Positions 35,620 through 44,995 of a stretch of DNA of 48,880 nucleotides are shown piece after piece; within the stretch, counting starts at the first letter, position 1; every line of letters starts with the position of its first letter. This stretch comes from Geobacteraceae bacterium (GTDB taxonomy: Bacteria > Desulfobacterota > Desulfuromonadia > Geobacterales > Geobacteraceae): the NCBI GenBank assembly GCA_025356035.1, contig JANXYN010000032.1:1-48880 (forward strand), read 5' to 3'. The notes beneath the pieces are model-generated. The model was not told the origin of the DNA. It did no database searches and worked only from the letters and a program-made list of their open reading frames with translations. A program made the position numbers and the translations under genes.

Positions 35620-38600
35620 ATGACCAATCACAAGCTGGACCAACAAAAACTCGTCAATGCCCTTGCTTCCCCCGGCTCGCACCTCGTCCTCAGCGGCCTG
35701 AACGGCTCCGCGCCCGCCTATCTCCTTGCCCAGCTCCTCACTGCCATGGAGGCACCCTTCCTGGTGGTGGCGGCGGACCTGGAGAGTGCCGAGGAATTTT
35801 GCCGGGAACTCCGTTTTTACTGGGGGAATCCGGCTGCAGTGCTTTTTTTCCCCCCCTGGGAAACCGCCCCCTTCGAGCACGCCTCCCCCCATCCCGACAT
35901 TACCGGTCAGCGTCTCAACACCCTCTGTAGGCTGATGAGCGGAGAAGGGAGGGTGGTGGTAACTACCTACGCAGCCATTGCCCAGAAAGTCCTAGCCAGA
36001 AAGCTGCTGGGAGATGTTTCCCAGTATCTGGTAACCGGCGAAGAGGTCGCCCGCGACCCCCTGCTCCACAAGCTTCTGTCACTGGGCTATGGGAGTGTCC
36101 CGTTGGTGGAGGATCGCGGGACCTTCGCGGTCCGCGGCGGGATCGTCGACATTTTCCCCCCGGACCAACCCACCCCTGTCAGGATCGAGTTTTTCGGTGA
36201 TTTTGTCGAAACCATTCGCGCCTTTGACCCGGTGTCACAACGGTCGCTGCAGCCGCTCAACGAGCTGGTACTGCTCCCCTCCCGGGAGGTGATTCTGACG
36301 GAGGAGGTGCTGAGGGACTTCGCTGTGCGGCTCAAGGAGCGCTGCGACCAGCTGGACCTACCCCCCGGCCGCCGCCGAGAACTCCTGGAACAGCTCCAGC
36401 AAGGGGTCTACCCTCATGGTATCGAATATCTGCAGCCCCTGTTCCATCCCGGACTGGAGACCCTCTTTGACTATACCGGCGCCGGGACAATCACGGTAAC
36501 CCTCGACCCTGCCGCCCTGGCAGAGGCCGGCGAAGTCATGACCAGCGGAATCATTCAGGGGGAAGCCCGGGCAATCGCCCAGGATGACATTTTCCCTCTC
36601 CCTGCCGACCTGTATCTTCCCACTGCCAAGGTCGACCAGCTGCTGGCCGCCGGCCGGCAGATCGCGATTCCCGCCCTGACCATCACCGAGGCCAACTCGA
36701 ACGCGGCGGTCTTCGCCTTGCAGAGCAAAATCAACGCCGACCTAAAGCTGGAGATCGCCCCGGACAGCGAAGGGGTGCTGAAGCCGCTGGTCGAGCGCCT
36801 GACTACCTGGCTTGCCGAACAGCGTCGGGTGATATTCGTCTGTCACCAACAGGGGCAGGCCCAGCGCCTTTATGAACTCCTTGCCCACTACCAGCTGCCG
36901 TTAAATATTTCAGCCGACAGCTTCCTTAGGGAGCTGCAGCGTCAGGGGGGCCGGCTCGAAATTCTGGTGGGGGAGATCTCCCGGGGTTTTCGCCTTGAGG
37001 ATGAGGGATTGGTGGTCATCGCCGAGGAGGAGATCTTCGGCAGGCGGGTCAAGCGCCGTGGCCTTTCCGAGGCCCGAAAGAAACAACTTCTGACCTCCCT
37101 GGCGGAACTGAAACCGGGTGACTTCATGGTGCATATCGACCATGGGGTAGCCATCTATCGTGGCCTGCAGCATCTCACCACCGGCAGCATCGAGGGGGAT
37201 TTTCTGCTGCTGGAATATGCCGGCGCAGACCGGCTCTACCTACCCGTGGATCGCCTTAATCTGGTCCAGCGTTATGTGGGAGCCGAGGGGATCGAGCCCA
37301 AACTGGATCGGCTGGGGGGGGCTGCCTGGGACAAAGCCAAGGCCAAGGCCAGGGAAGCGATCCAGGAAATGGCCGGAGAGTTGCTGAAGATCTATGCGGC
37401 CCGCCAGGTGGAGGAAGGATACGCCTTTGCCCCCCAAGACGAGATGTACCGCGAATTCGAGGCCAACTTCGCCTTCGAGGAGACCCCGGACCAGGACGCG
37501 GCCATTGAGGATGTCCTGCGCGACATGGAGAGCAAGAAACCGATGGACCGCCTGATCTGCGGCGACGTCGGTTACGGCAAGACCGAAGTAGCCATGCGGG
37601 GCGCCTTCAAGGCGGTCATGGACGGCAAGCAGGTGGCGGTGCTGGTTCCCACCACAATCCTTGCCCAGCAGCATCTGGAAACCTTTCGCGAGCGGTTCAA
37701 GGCCTACCCTCTCAAGGTGGAGATGCTCTCCCGTTTTCGCTCGCCTAAGGAACAGAAAGCGATTCTCGATGAGGTGAAAAAGGGGGCGATCGACATCGTC
37801 ATCGGCACCCACCGCCTGTTGCAGAGCGACGTGCTGTTCAAAGACCTGGGGCTCTTGATCGTGGACGAGGAGCAGCGCTTCGGTGTCTCCCACAAGGAGA
37901 AGCTGAAGAAATACCGGGCGGTGGTCGACATCATGACCCTGACCGCCACCCCGATTCCGCGCACCCTCTATATGTCGCTGATGGGGATCCGCGACCTCTC
38001 CATCATCGACACCCCGCCGGTGGACCGCCTCGCCATCAAGACCATCGTCGCGCGCTTTGCCGATGAGATTATCCGGGAAGCGGTGTTGCGCGAACTCAAG
38101 CGCGACGGGCAGGTGTTCTTCGTCCATAACCGTGTCCAGTCGATCGGGGCCATGGCGGAATATCTGCAGCGGGTCGTCCCGGAGGCAAAGATCGCCGTGG
38201 CGCACGGCCAGATGGAGGAGAAACAGCTGGAAAAGGTGATGCTCGAATTCATGCATGGCAATTCCAACCTGCTCCTCTGCACCACCATCATCGAGTCGGG
38301 GCTCGATATCCCCAACGCCAACACCCTGATCATCAACCGGGCCGACAACTTCGGCCTTGCCCAGCTCTACCAGCTGCGCGGGCGGGTTGGCCGTGCCAAA
38401 CAGCGCGCCTATGCGTACTTCCTCATCCCCGGTGAAGGAGCCATCTCCGCGGAGGCGCGCGAGCGCTTGAAGGTGCTGCAGGAGCTGACCGAACTCGGCG
38501 CCGGCTTCCGCATTGCCACCCACGACCTGGAGATCCGCGGCGCCGGCGATCTGCTCGGCGCCCGTCAGTCCGGCAACATTGCGGCGGTCGGTTTCGAGCT

Positions 38601-39102
38601 CTACAGCGAGCTGCTGGAAGAGGCAATCAGGACCCTCAAGGGGGAGGAACTTCCGGAGCGGGTGGAGCCTGAAATCAACCTCGGAATTCCAGCGTTTATC
38701 CCCGAGGCTTACATCAAGGATCCCAACCAGCGGCTGATCATCTACAAAAAACTGACCCAGGCCAGCAGCGACGACGATCTGGCCGAGGTGATGAGCGAGC
38801 TGCTCGACCGTTTCGGCAAGCTGCCGCTGGCGGCCACCTATCTGCTCGAGGTGATGAAACTCCGCCTCGGCCTGCAGGCACTGCTGGTGAAGAAGGTGGA
38901 ATGCAGCGGCAAGCGCCTCATCATGACCTTCCATCAGAAAACCCCGGTCTCCCCCGATACTATCATTGCCCTGCTCCGCAAGGAGCCAAAACGCTACCAG
39001 TTCTCCGCCGACTTTGCCCTGAGCGCCCTCCTCGGCGACACCTCCTTCGAAGGGATCCTGGCCGAGGCCAGAAATATCTTGAAAAAGCTGACCAACGTCT
39101 GA
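35620..39102 (+). CDS. mfd: Transcription-repair coupling factor Mfd
   Basis: Large DNA translocase of 1160 residues that removes RNA polymerase stalled at lesions and recruits UvrA. The order is standard: UvrB-like N-terminal region (to about 350), the RNA-polymerase interaction domain starting KPGDFMVHIDHGVAIYRGL, then the RecG-like motor. Walker A is GDVGYGKTE (648-656), motif II is DEEQ (749-752, with RFGV after it), TATPIPRTLYMSL is motif III, and ESGLDIPNANTLII with QLYQLRGRVGRA is motifs V/VI. The TRG motif and the C-terminal UvrA-mimic domain are present. It follows the tRNA terminator by 128 bases and precedes two foldase genes. Confidence 0.98.
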   Translation: MTNHKLDQQKLVNALASPGSHLVLSGLNGSAPAYLLAQLLTAMEAPFLVVAADLESAEEFCRELRFYWGNPAAVLFFPPWETAPFEHASPHPDITGQRLNTLCRLMSGEGRVVVTTYAAIAQKVLARKLLGDVSQYLVTGEEVARDPLLHKLLSLGYGSVPLVEDRGTFAVRGGIVDIFPPDQPTPVRIEFFGDFVETIRAFDPVSQRSLQPLNELVLLPSREVILTEEVLRDFAVRLKERCDQLDLPPGRRRELLEQLQQGVYPHGIEYLQPLFHPGLETLFDYTGAGTITVTLDPAALAEAGEVMTSGIIQGEARAIAQDDIFPLPADLYLPTAKVDQLLAAGRQIAIPALTITEANSNAAVFALQSKINADLKLEIAPDSEGVLKPLVERLTTWLAEQRRVIFVCHQQGQAQRLYELLAHYQLPLNISADSFLRELQRQGGRLEILVGEISRGFRLEDEGLVVIAEEEIFGRRVKRRGLSEARKKQLLTSLAELKPGDFMVHIDHGVAIYRGLQHLTTGSIEGDFLLLEYAGADRLYLPVDRLNLVQRYVGAEGIEPKLDRLGGAAWDKAKAKAREAIQEMAGELLKIYAARQVEEGYAFAPQDEMYREFEANFAFEETPDQDAAIEDVLRDMESKKPMDRLICGDVGYGKTEVAMRGAFKAVMDGKQVAVLVPTTILAQQHLETFRERFKAYPLKVEMLSRFRSPKEQKAILDEVKKGAIDIVIGTHRLLQSDVLFKDLGLLIVDEEQRFGVSHKEKLKKYRAVVDIMTLTATPIPRTLYMSLMGIRDLSIIDTPPVDRLAIKTIVARFADEIIREAVLRELKRDGQVFFVHNRVQSIGAMAEYLQRVVPEAKIAVAHGQMEEKQLEKVMLEFMHGNSNLLLCTTIIESGLDIPNANTLIINRADNFGLAQLYQLRGRVGRAKQRAYAYFLIPGEGAISAEARERLKVLQELTELGAGFRIATHDLEIRGAGDLLGARQSGNIAAVGFELYSELLEEAIRTLKGEELPERVEPEINLGIPAFIPEAYIKDPNQRLIIYKKLTQASSDDDLAEVMSELLDRFGKLPLAATYLLEVMKLRLGLQALLVKKVECSGKRLIMTFHQKTPVSPDTIIALLRKEPKRYQFSADFALSALLGDTSFEGILAEARNILKKLTNV

Positions 39103-39150
39103 TATGCTGAAAAATCATGGGTAAAATTTAAGCGCAGTAAAGGAGTTGTC

Positions 39151-40050
39151 GTGCATTACAGCCAATTGCTCAAGACTATCACCGTCACCATCTGCATCGC
39201 GGCCCTGTTCGGCTGCAGTTCCAAATCGAGTGACGCCGGGAAAAAGGGTCCGGTCCTTGCCGAAGTGAATGGCACGAAAATCACCGCCGGCGAGTTCACA
39301 CGGGAAGTGGAGAATCTCCCCCCCCAGCTGCAGTCACTCACCCAGACCGACGAGGGGAAGAAAAAGCTGCTTGACAACATGGTCCTGCGGGAACTGATCA
39401 TGCAGCAGGCCAAAAAGGACAGTATCGACAAAAGCAAAGAAGTCACCGAAGAGCTGGAGAAACTGAATCGGCAGGTGGAGGACCTGAAGAAGCAGTTGAT
39501 CTTCACCCTGTACCTGCGGAAAAAATATGAGGCCCAGGCCAAGTTCAACGATGCAGACGTGAAGAAATTTCTCGACGACGCCCAGGCCAGCGGGGAGATC
39601 CGCGCCAGCCACATTCTGCTCGCCAGCGAAAAAGATGCCCAGGATGTCCTCGCCCAGCTGAAAAAGGGGGAAAGCTTCGAAGCGCTGGCAAAGAAGACGT
39701 CCAAGGACAGTTCCGCCCAGAACGGCGGCGATGTGGGGTGGTTCAGCAAACTGGGCGCCATGGTGCAGCCTTTTGAGACCGCGGCATTTGCCCTGAAGCC
39801 AGGCGAGGTTTCCGGCGTGGTAAAGACCGACTTCGGCTACCACATCATCAAGGTTACCGGCAAACGCCCCCTGGCCAAACCGCAAGGCGACGTCAAGGAG
39901 ATTTTCCTGAAGAAAAAGCAGCAGGAATTCATGGAAAAATTGAAAGCCGACCTGAAAAAGAGTGCCAAGATCACGCTCCACGAAGATGCGCTGAAGGGGC
40001 TCGAAGCAGGCAATGCCAAACCAATGGCGATGCCCGGCCAGCACCCCTAA
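39151..40050 (+). CDS. Peptidylprolyl isomerase lipoprotein, PpiC/parvulin type
   Basis: Exported folding factor of 299 residues. The start GTG 39151 has AAAGGAG upstream. A lipoprotein signal (ITVTICIAALFGC, Cys22) predicts membrane anchoring in the periplasm. The N-terminal helical SurA-like region (about 35-140) contains LAEVNGTKITAGEFTREVE and a charged coiled segment. The parvulin domain (about 150-245) shows IRASHILLASEKDAQDVLAQLKKGESFEALAKKTSKDSSAQNGGDVGWFSKLGAMVQPFETAAFALKPGEVS (broken across the domain) and FGYHIIKVTGKR. It is followed by a second parvulin protein, so the two probably form an outer-membrane-protein maturation unit behind mfd. Confidence 0.92.
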   Translation: MHYSQLLKTITVTICIAALFGCSSKSSDAGKKGPVLAEVNGTKITAGEFTREVENLPPQLQSLTQTDEGKKKLLDNMVLRELIMQQAKKDSIDKSKEVTEELEKLNRQVEDLKKQLIFTLYLRKKYEAQAKFNDADVKKFLDDAQASGEIRASHILLASEKDAQDVLAQLKKGESFEALAKKTSKDSSAQNGGDVGWFSKLGAMVQPFETAAFALKPGEVSGVVKTDFGYHIIKVTGKRPLAKPQGDVKEIFLKKKQQEFMEKLKADLKKSAKITLHEDALKGLEAGNAKPMAMPGQHP

Positions 40051-40061
40051 ACAATCCCCGC

Positions 40062-40083
40062 GGCGAGGCCCTGGCCTCGCCGC
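40062..40083. other. Hairpin between the two foldase genes
   Basis: A GC-rich hairpin (GGCGAGGCC and its complement) lies between the two parvulin genes. It has no T-run, so it is more likely an mRNA stability or attenuation hairpin than a terminator. Confidence 0.4.
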
Positions 40084-40119
40084 TCTTGTCTCCATTCCAA
40101 CCAAACATAAATCGAGCCG

Positions 40120-41079
40120 ATGAAACCATACCTGTTCCTGATTACCACCGTCCTTTCCCTGCTGCTGCCGGTCGTCGCGACGGCGACCCCGGTCAACGGC
40201 ATTGCGGCCATTGTCAACGACGAGATAATAACCTCCTACGAGGCCGATCGGGAAACCGACCTGCTGGTCAAAGAGGCAGAGAAGAAGTCTGCCGTGGACC
40301 CGGCCACCAGGGCGCAAATCCGCACTGCCGCCATCAACAAGCAGATCGACAAGAAACTGATCGAGCAGAAGATCAGAGAGCTGAACATCAAGGTGGGCGA
40401 GGAAGAGGTGCGGCAGGCGATCGAGGACGTCAAAAAGCAGAACAATCTCAGCCAGGAAAACCTGGTGGCGGCTTTAGCCGGGCAGGGATTGAGCTTTGAC
40501 GCCTATCGGGCCCAACTCAAGGAGCAGCTGGAGCGGCTGCGGCTGGTGAGCCAGGAGGTCCGGGCGAAGATCCAGGTGAGCGAAAAGGAGATGCAGGACT
40601 ACTACGGGGCAAACCCGGCCAGGTTCAGCTCCGAAGAGCTGTTCCGGGCGCGCCATATCTTTCTCAAGATCCCGAAGAAGGCGTCGGCCAAAGATATCGA
40701 GCGGATCAGAGTGCGGGCCGAGGCGGTTCTCAAGGAGGCCAAAGGCGGTGCGGACTTTGCCGAACTGGCCAAAAAGTACTCCGAAGACCCTTCGGCAAAG
40801 GAAGGTGGCGAACTCGGGACCTTCCGCCGGGGCGAAATGCTTCCCGAACTTGATGCCGCCGTGATGAAGCTCCAGCAAGGCGAAGTGAGCGGCCTGATCG
40901 TCACCGCCAGCGGCTTCGACATCATCAAGCTGGAACAGCGCACTACCGGCCAGGTGAAACCCTTTGCCAGCGTCAAGACCGAAATCGAGGAACTTTTGTA
41001 CAAGAAGAAATCCGAGGAGCGGTTCAACCAATGGCTGGATGAGCTACGCCAGGGGGCGGCCATCGAAATAAGAGGGTAA
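40120..41079 (+). CDS. SurA-like peptidylprolyl isomerase
   Basis: Periplasmic foldase of 319 residues. The signal peptide (MKPYLFLITTVLSLLLPVVATA) is cleaved before TPVNGIAAIVNDEIIT, the typical SurA N-terminal strand. The SurA_N helices follow (about 45-160), with a coiled segment QIDKKLIEQKIRELNIKVGEEEVRQAI. One parvulin domain (about 170-275) shows FRARHIFLKIPKKAS, ADFAELAKKYSEDPSAKEGGELGTF and SGFDIIKLEQR. E. coli SurA has two parvulin domains; this protein has one, so it is a short SurA type. It lies 69 bases after the lipoprotein foldase. Confidence 0.92.
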   Translation: MKPYLFLITTVLSLLLPVVATATPVNGIAAIVNDEIITSYEADRETDLLVKEAEKKSAVDPATRAQIRTAAINKQIDKKLIEQKIRELNIKVGEEEVRQAIEDVKKQNNLSQENLVAALAGQGLSFDAYRAQLKEQLERLRLVSQEVRAKIQVSEKEMQDYYGANPARFSSEELFRARHIFLKIPKKASAKDIERIRVRAEAVLKEAKGGADFAELAKKYSEDPSAKEGGELGTFRRGEMLPELDAAVMKLQQGEVSGLIVTASGFDIIKLEQRTTGQVKPFASVKTEIEELLYKKKSEERFNQWLDELRQGAAIEIRG

Positions 41080-41104
41080 CAACTGCTGTCTGACGGGCTA
41101 CTTA

Positions 41105-41992
<888 letters not shown>

Positions 41993-42141
41993 TGCAGGTC
42001 CTCTCCATTACTGCTCTGCTCTTTTTGTTGCGTGACAGGGAGTAGAGTAATGCATTCGGCAAAAATCTGCCATATATTTTAACGCAAAAACCCCGGTTAG
42101 GGGGCATTATGTCTTGCGGTTAGGGCGGATGCGGGAGCCTG

Positions 42142-42516
42142 CTACAGTTTTGGGAAATACCGCACCCCGGAGAGGTTGCGGAAATGCTCATCCTGGGTCC
42201 AGAGCTGCGCCTCATGAAACCGGGCCGTCGCCAGAATGATGCTGTCGGCCATGGGAAGGGCCAGCTCCAGGCTCGTCCGTGCGGCGACCATTGCCAGGGA
42301 AGGCGATAGCTCCACGGTCCTTCCCTGTTGCATCAGGGACGCCGCCTGCAAGGCGGCATCTTCTCCGCGCTGGCGGCAAACCACCTTGAACACCTCATAG
42401 ATGGTAATAGTCGGGACGACGAGCGCCGCCCGGTCAGCTAGAGGGAGTGCAAATTCCCCGGCGTTCGGCCCGTCCGCGAAAAATTCAAGCCAGGCGGAAG
42501 AATCAACCACATTCAT
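42142..42516 (-). CDS. vapC: PIN-domain toxin VapC
   Basis: PIN-domain ribonuclease toxin of 124 residues. The acidic metal-binding residues are in place: Asp5 (NVVDSSAWLEFF), Glu41 (TIYEVFKV), Asp91 (MADSIILATA) and Asp109 (WTQDEHFRNL). VapC toxins cut tRNA or rRNA at specific sites; the target here is unknown. Its ATG overlaps the antitoxin stop codon (ATGA), which couples translation. It is the last gene of the pair and has about 150 non-coding bases after it. Confidence 0.93.
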   Translation of the reverse strand: MNVVDSSAWLEFFADGPNAGEFALPLADRAALVVPTITIYEVFKVVCRQRGEDAALQAASLMQQGRTVELSPSLAMVAARTSLELALPMADSIILATARFHEAQLWTQDEHFRNLSGVRYFPKL

Positions 42517-42719
42517 ACACGGTCCGGTTCCCGCTCGACGGCGGTCTCGATCCCCTTCAGAAAACCGCGCATATCGGCAATTTCCCGCTCCGGGATCAGC
42601 TCGATCCTGTTGCCGTAGGCGACCACCTGCATCCTCTGACCGGCCACCAGGTGCAGCTTTTCCCGGACCTCACGGGGAATGACCACCTGGAATTTCGGGG
42701 AAATTTTCACGGCTTCCAT
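42513..42719 (-). CDS. vapB: AbrB-family antitoxin VapB
   Basis: Antitoxin of 68 residues with an AbrB/MazE-type swapped-hairpin DNA-binding domain: VKISPKFQVVIPREVREKLHLVAGQRMQVVAYGNRIELIP spans it (in two strands and a turn). The C-terminal tail (ADMRGFLKGIETAVEREPDRV) would wrap the toxin. I start at ATG 42719 with AAGGGG upstream, not at GTG 42725. The pair has its own promoter with a palindrome over the -10 box, consistent with self-repression by the complex. Confidence 0.9.
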   Translation of the reverse strand: MEAVKISPKFQVVIPREVREKLHLVAGQRMQVVAYGNRIELIPEREIADMRGFLKGIETAVEREPDRV

Positions 42720-42742
42720 AGGCACCCCTTATCGATCTTGAT

Positions 42743-42779
42743 TTCGTTAAACGATACACCTGTCGATCTGCCATGTCAA
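42743..42779 (-). promoter_or_regulatory. Promoter and likely operator of vapBC
   Basis: On the minus strand TTGACA (42774-42779) and TATCGT (42751-42756) are separated by 17 bases. The near-palindrome TCGTTTAACGA overlaps the -10 box and is the likely binding site for VapB or VapBC. Confidence 0.7.
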
Positions 42780-42802
42780 GCAGACTAAAGGGGCTGGGAG
42801 GG

Positions 42803-43339
42803 CTACCCGCTCTGGCCGGGGACTTCCGGCGAGTAAGGAAAATCTTTGCGGGTCAGGCCGGCAACGGCGTACCAGAGAAGCGATACGACGCCCCAGCCAA
42901 GCCCCACCACCACCCCGGCGTCGATGATCCCCCGCCACGGCTGCGGCACCCGGTGGACCGCCAGAACCAGGACGATAACCCCGGCCGTGACCGCCAGCGA
43001 AACGACCTGCCGGCGGCGGGTCGCATGGATGAACCCCATGCAGAAAAGCGGGGCGAGCAGCAGCAGCAAGGCCTGGGGATGCTCCCGGAGATACCTGGCC
43101 CGGGCCGCCACCCTGGGCGAAAAGCGTTGCTGAAACCCGCGCACCCCTTCCGCATAGGCCATGAACAGGATGCAGGCGGTCAGGGCCAGCCAATGGTGCC
43201 AGCGAAAGGGGACGGCAAATGCCGCCAAAGCCAGGGGGGTCATGCGATACACGGCACTGCTGAGGAGCAGTGCCACTCCCGCCACCCCCCATACTGCACC
43301 CACCGTCCCGAGCAGCCGTCCCTTTCGCCAAGCCTCCAC
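42803..43339 (-). CDS. Small integral membrane protein
   Basis: Unrecognised membrane protein of 178 residues. Hydrophobic segments are visible at about 9-28 (LLGTVGAVWGVAGVALLLSSA), 37-58, 100-118 (ALLLLLAPLFCMGFI), 126-142 (VVSLAVTAGVIVLVLAV) and 152-170 (AGVVVGLGWGVVSLLWYAV), so four or five spans are likely. The start GTG 43339 lies two bases after the stop of the Bax-inhibitor-like gene, and there is no Shine-Dalgarno, so it is probably translationally coupled. Its frame continues upstream as an open shadow inside the neighbour, but the membrane pattern starts here. Function unknown. Confidence 0.65.
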   Translation of the reverse strand: MEAWRKGRLLGTVGAVWGVAGVALLLSSAVYRMTPLALAAFAVPFRWHHWLALTACILFMAYAEGVRGFQQRFSPRVAARARYLREHPQALLLLLAPLFCMGFIHATRRRQVVSLAVTAGVIVLVLAVHRVPQPWRGIIDAGVVVGLGWGVVSLLWYAVAGLTRKDFPYSPEVPGQSG

Positions 43340-43341
43340 TG

Positions 43342-44037
43342 CTAGCGCCGGCTGCCGAGGAGTCGCAGCAGCATCAGGAAGAGGTTGATGAAGTCGAGAT
43401 ACAGGGTGAGTGCGCCAAGGATGGCCGGCTTGCGGCCTTCCGCCCCGGCTGCCGCCATGGCCTTGATCTTCTGGGTGTCGTAGGCGGTGAGCCCGGTGAA
43501 GACGATCACCCCCAGGGCCGAGATGACCCAGGAGGCGGCGCTGCTCCGGGTGAAGATATTGACCAGCGAGGCGATCACTATGCCGATCAGACCCATGAAG
43601 AGAAAGCTCCCCCAACCGGTCAGGTCGCGTTTGGTCAGGTAGCCGTAGGCACTCATGGCGCCGAAGGTGGTGGCCGTGATGACGAAGGTGGAGGTGATCG
43701 ATTCGGCGGTGTAGATGGCGAAGATGACCGACATGGTGACGCCGTTCAGGGCGGCGTAGAGGACGAACAACAGCATCGCCGTCGCTTCGCTCAGCCGGTT
43801 GATGGCGGCAGAGATGGCGATCACCAGGCCGAATTCGGCAATAATCAGACCGTAGAAGACCAGCCGGTTGCCGAACACGGCATTAAGCATGGCCGGCGAG
43901 GAGAGGGTAACCATGGCCAGCAGCGCGGTGACCAGGAGGCCGCCCCCCATCCAGGCGTAGACCTGGCGGATCAGGGTGGTCTGGGCAATGGCGTGCTGGT
44001 CGGCGGTGCGGGGGTAAATCGGGGTAAACTGGTTCAT
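43342..44037 (-). CDS. Bax inhibitor-1/YccA family membrane protein
   Basis: Integral membrane protein of 231 residues with seven hydrophobic segments, of the BI-1 (TMBIM) family. Bacterial members such as YbhL and YccA are linked to proton-dependent calcium leak or to inhibition of FtsH; the role here is not known. Family landmarks are the Gln/Tyr-rich start (QTTLIRQVYAWMGGGLLVTALLA), LYAALNGVTMSVIFAIYT and the C-terminal GALTLYLDFINLFLMLLRLLG with the conserved Asp. ATG 44037 has AAAGGATCC upstream. A coupled small membrane protein follows. Confidence 0.93.
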   Translation of the reverse strand: MNQFTPIYPRTADQHAIAQTTLIRQVYAWMGGGLLVTALLAMVTLSSPAMLNAVFGNRLVFYGLIIAEFGLVIAISAAINRLSEATAMLLFVLYAALNGVTMSVIFAIYTAESITSTFVITATTFGAMSAYGYLTKRDLTGWGSFLFMGLIGIVIASLVNIFTRSSAASWVISALGVIVFTGLTAYDTQKIKAMAAAGAEGRKPAILGALTLYLDFINLFLMLLRLLGSRR

Positions 44038-44066
44038 TGGGTGGATCCTTTCGTTGTGAGATAACT

Positions 44067-44163
44067 ACTCAGGTGTTTAGGTTGAAGGTTAGGCAAATAT
44101 TCAGGGGTTTAGGCTGGAGGCTATTTATTTCCTACAGCCTTCAGCCTTCAGTCTTCAGCCTGC
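44067..44163. repeat. CAGCCTTCAGCC palindromic repeat, copy 1
   Basis: Left arms CAGGTGTTTAGG and CAGGGGTTTAGGCTGGAGGCT face right arms ACAGCCTTCAGCC, forming a long imperfect hairpin. It shares TAACTACTCAGGTGTT with copy 3 at 45687. No gene. Confidence 0.6.
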
Positions 44164-44166
44164 CTA

Positions 44167-44406
44167 TTATTTCCTCTTCCGCTGGCCAGGGGCAGGCCGC
44201 TGCAGATTCCCCCCGAGCAGCTCCTTGCAGACCGCGTCCAGCCCCTTGTCTTTATGGGCGATCCACCAGTCGGCAGTTGTTTCCAGGGCCACCATGGCTT
44301 CAATCGCCCTGAAGATTTCCGGAGAGGTCTCCTGCCAGACCCGCAGGCGGTCCTTCCGTACCTTCTCTCCCCAGACCACCAGCTTGGGTGCCCCCGTCAG
44401 CTTCAT
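44167..44406 (-). CDS. Conserved small hypothetical protein
   Basis: Protein of 79 residues that I do not recognise. It is basic and helical, with LVVWGEKVRKDRLRVWQE, IFRAIEAMVALETTADWWIAHKDKGLDAVCKELLGG and a basic C-terminus (PGQRKRK). Its ATG overlaps the stop of the VF530-like gene by four bases (ATGA), so the two are translated together and may act together. The basic tail could bind nucleic acid, but this is speculation. No signal peptide or membrane segment. Confidence 0.6.
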   Translation of the reverse strand: MKLTGAPKLVVWGEKVRKDRLRVWQETSPEIFRAIEAMVALETTADWWIAHKDKGLDAVCKELLGGNLQRPAPGQRKRK

Positions 44407-44651
44407 GCGGGTTCCTTTCCCGGTAACGGGGCCGCGGCATTAAGGCGCAGATACAAGCGCTCCACCTTGGTTCTCGCCCAGGGGGTGCGCCGCAGAAATA
44501 CCAGGCTTGACTTGATGCTCGGTACATCATGAAAACAGCGGATATCGATCCGTCGTGCCATGGCTTCCCAACCATACTGTTCCACCAGGTGGGTAAGAAT
44601 GGTTTCCAGGGTAATGCCGTGCAGAGGATCCTGCCCTTTGTGCTCTATCAT
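44403..44651 (-). CDS. VF530/DUF2132 family DNA-binding-like protein
   Basis: Small protein of 82 residues of the VF530 (DUF2132) family. The family pattern is almost complete: DPLHGITLETILTHLVEQYGWEAMARRIDIRCF, then PSIKSSLVFLRRTPWARTKVERLYL. VF530 from Vibrio fischeri has a published solution structure and has been proposed to bind DNA; the biological role is unknown. It heads a two-gene unit with an overlapping small basic protein. Its ribosome-binding site is weak (GGTGG). Confidence 0.88.
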   Translation of the reverse strand: MIEHKGQDPLHGITLETILTHLVEQYGWEAMARRIDIRCFHDVPSIKSSLVFLRRTPWARTKVERLYLRLNAAAPLPGKEPA

Positions 44652-44687
44652 TGTTTATCCACCCGAGTCAAATGTCCTGATTTTTCT

Positions 44688-44730
44688 TAACAGCCTTCCG
44701 CCTTCAGCCTTCCGCCTATCAACCTGATTA
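44688..44730. repeat. CAGCCTTCAGCC repeat, copy 2 (half)
   Basis: ACAGCCTTCCGCCTTCAGCC followed by a decayed tail lies between the VF530-like and UPF0270 genes. Only the right arm is present. Confidence 0.5.
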
Positions 44731-44731
44731 G

Positions 44732-44995
44732 TTACCGGCAGTCGACAATATTCCAGGTTTCGGTTGTGCAGTCATACATTACTTTGGCCTTACGCTCCCG
44801 GAGCTGGTGCAGGACCTGTTCGATCCTGCTTGCCAGGGTACTTTCTTCATCGGCCCATTCCCGGGTGACAAACTCCGCCAGCATGTTCCGCAGAGTCTCC
44901 GGGTTGATCCTGTCGAGGGGGATTTCGATCCCATCCTCGGCCGGTGGCTTTCCCGGTGGGTCGTCCGTTTCTATCCTGATAAGCTCTTCCACCAT
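44732..44995 (-). CDS. UPF0270 (YheU-like) family protein
   Basis: Protein of 87 residues resembling the UPF0270 family (YheU in E. coli). The family part starts at about residue 22: IEIPLDRINPETLRNMLAEFVTREW, then LASRIEQVLHQLRERKAKVMYDCTTETWNIV, which matches YheU along its length. An extra acidic N-terminus of about 20 residues (MVEELIRIETDDPPGK) precedes it. The function of the family is unknown. Its ATG follows the PhnA-like stop codon with no gap, so the two are translationally coupled. Confidence 0.8.
   Translation of the reverse strand: MVEELIRIETDDPPGKPPAEDGIEIPLDRINPETLRNMLAEFVTREWADEESTLASRIEQVLHQLRERKAKVMYDCTTETWNIVDCR

Noticed and set aside
37240-38934. 564-residue open frame antisense to mfd
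   Set aside because: It is a shadow of the conserved motor domain of mfd, with His/Gly/Asp-rich composition and no family pattern.
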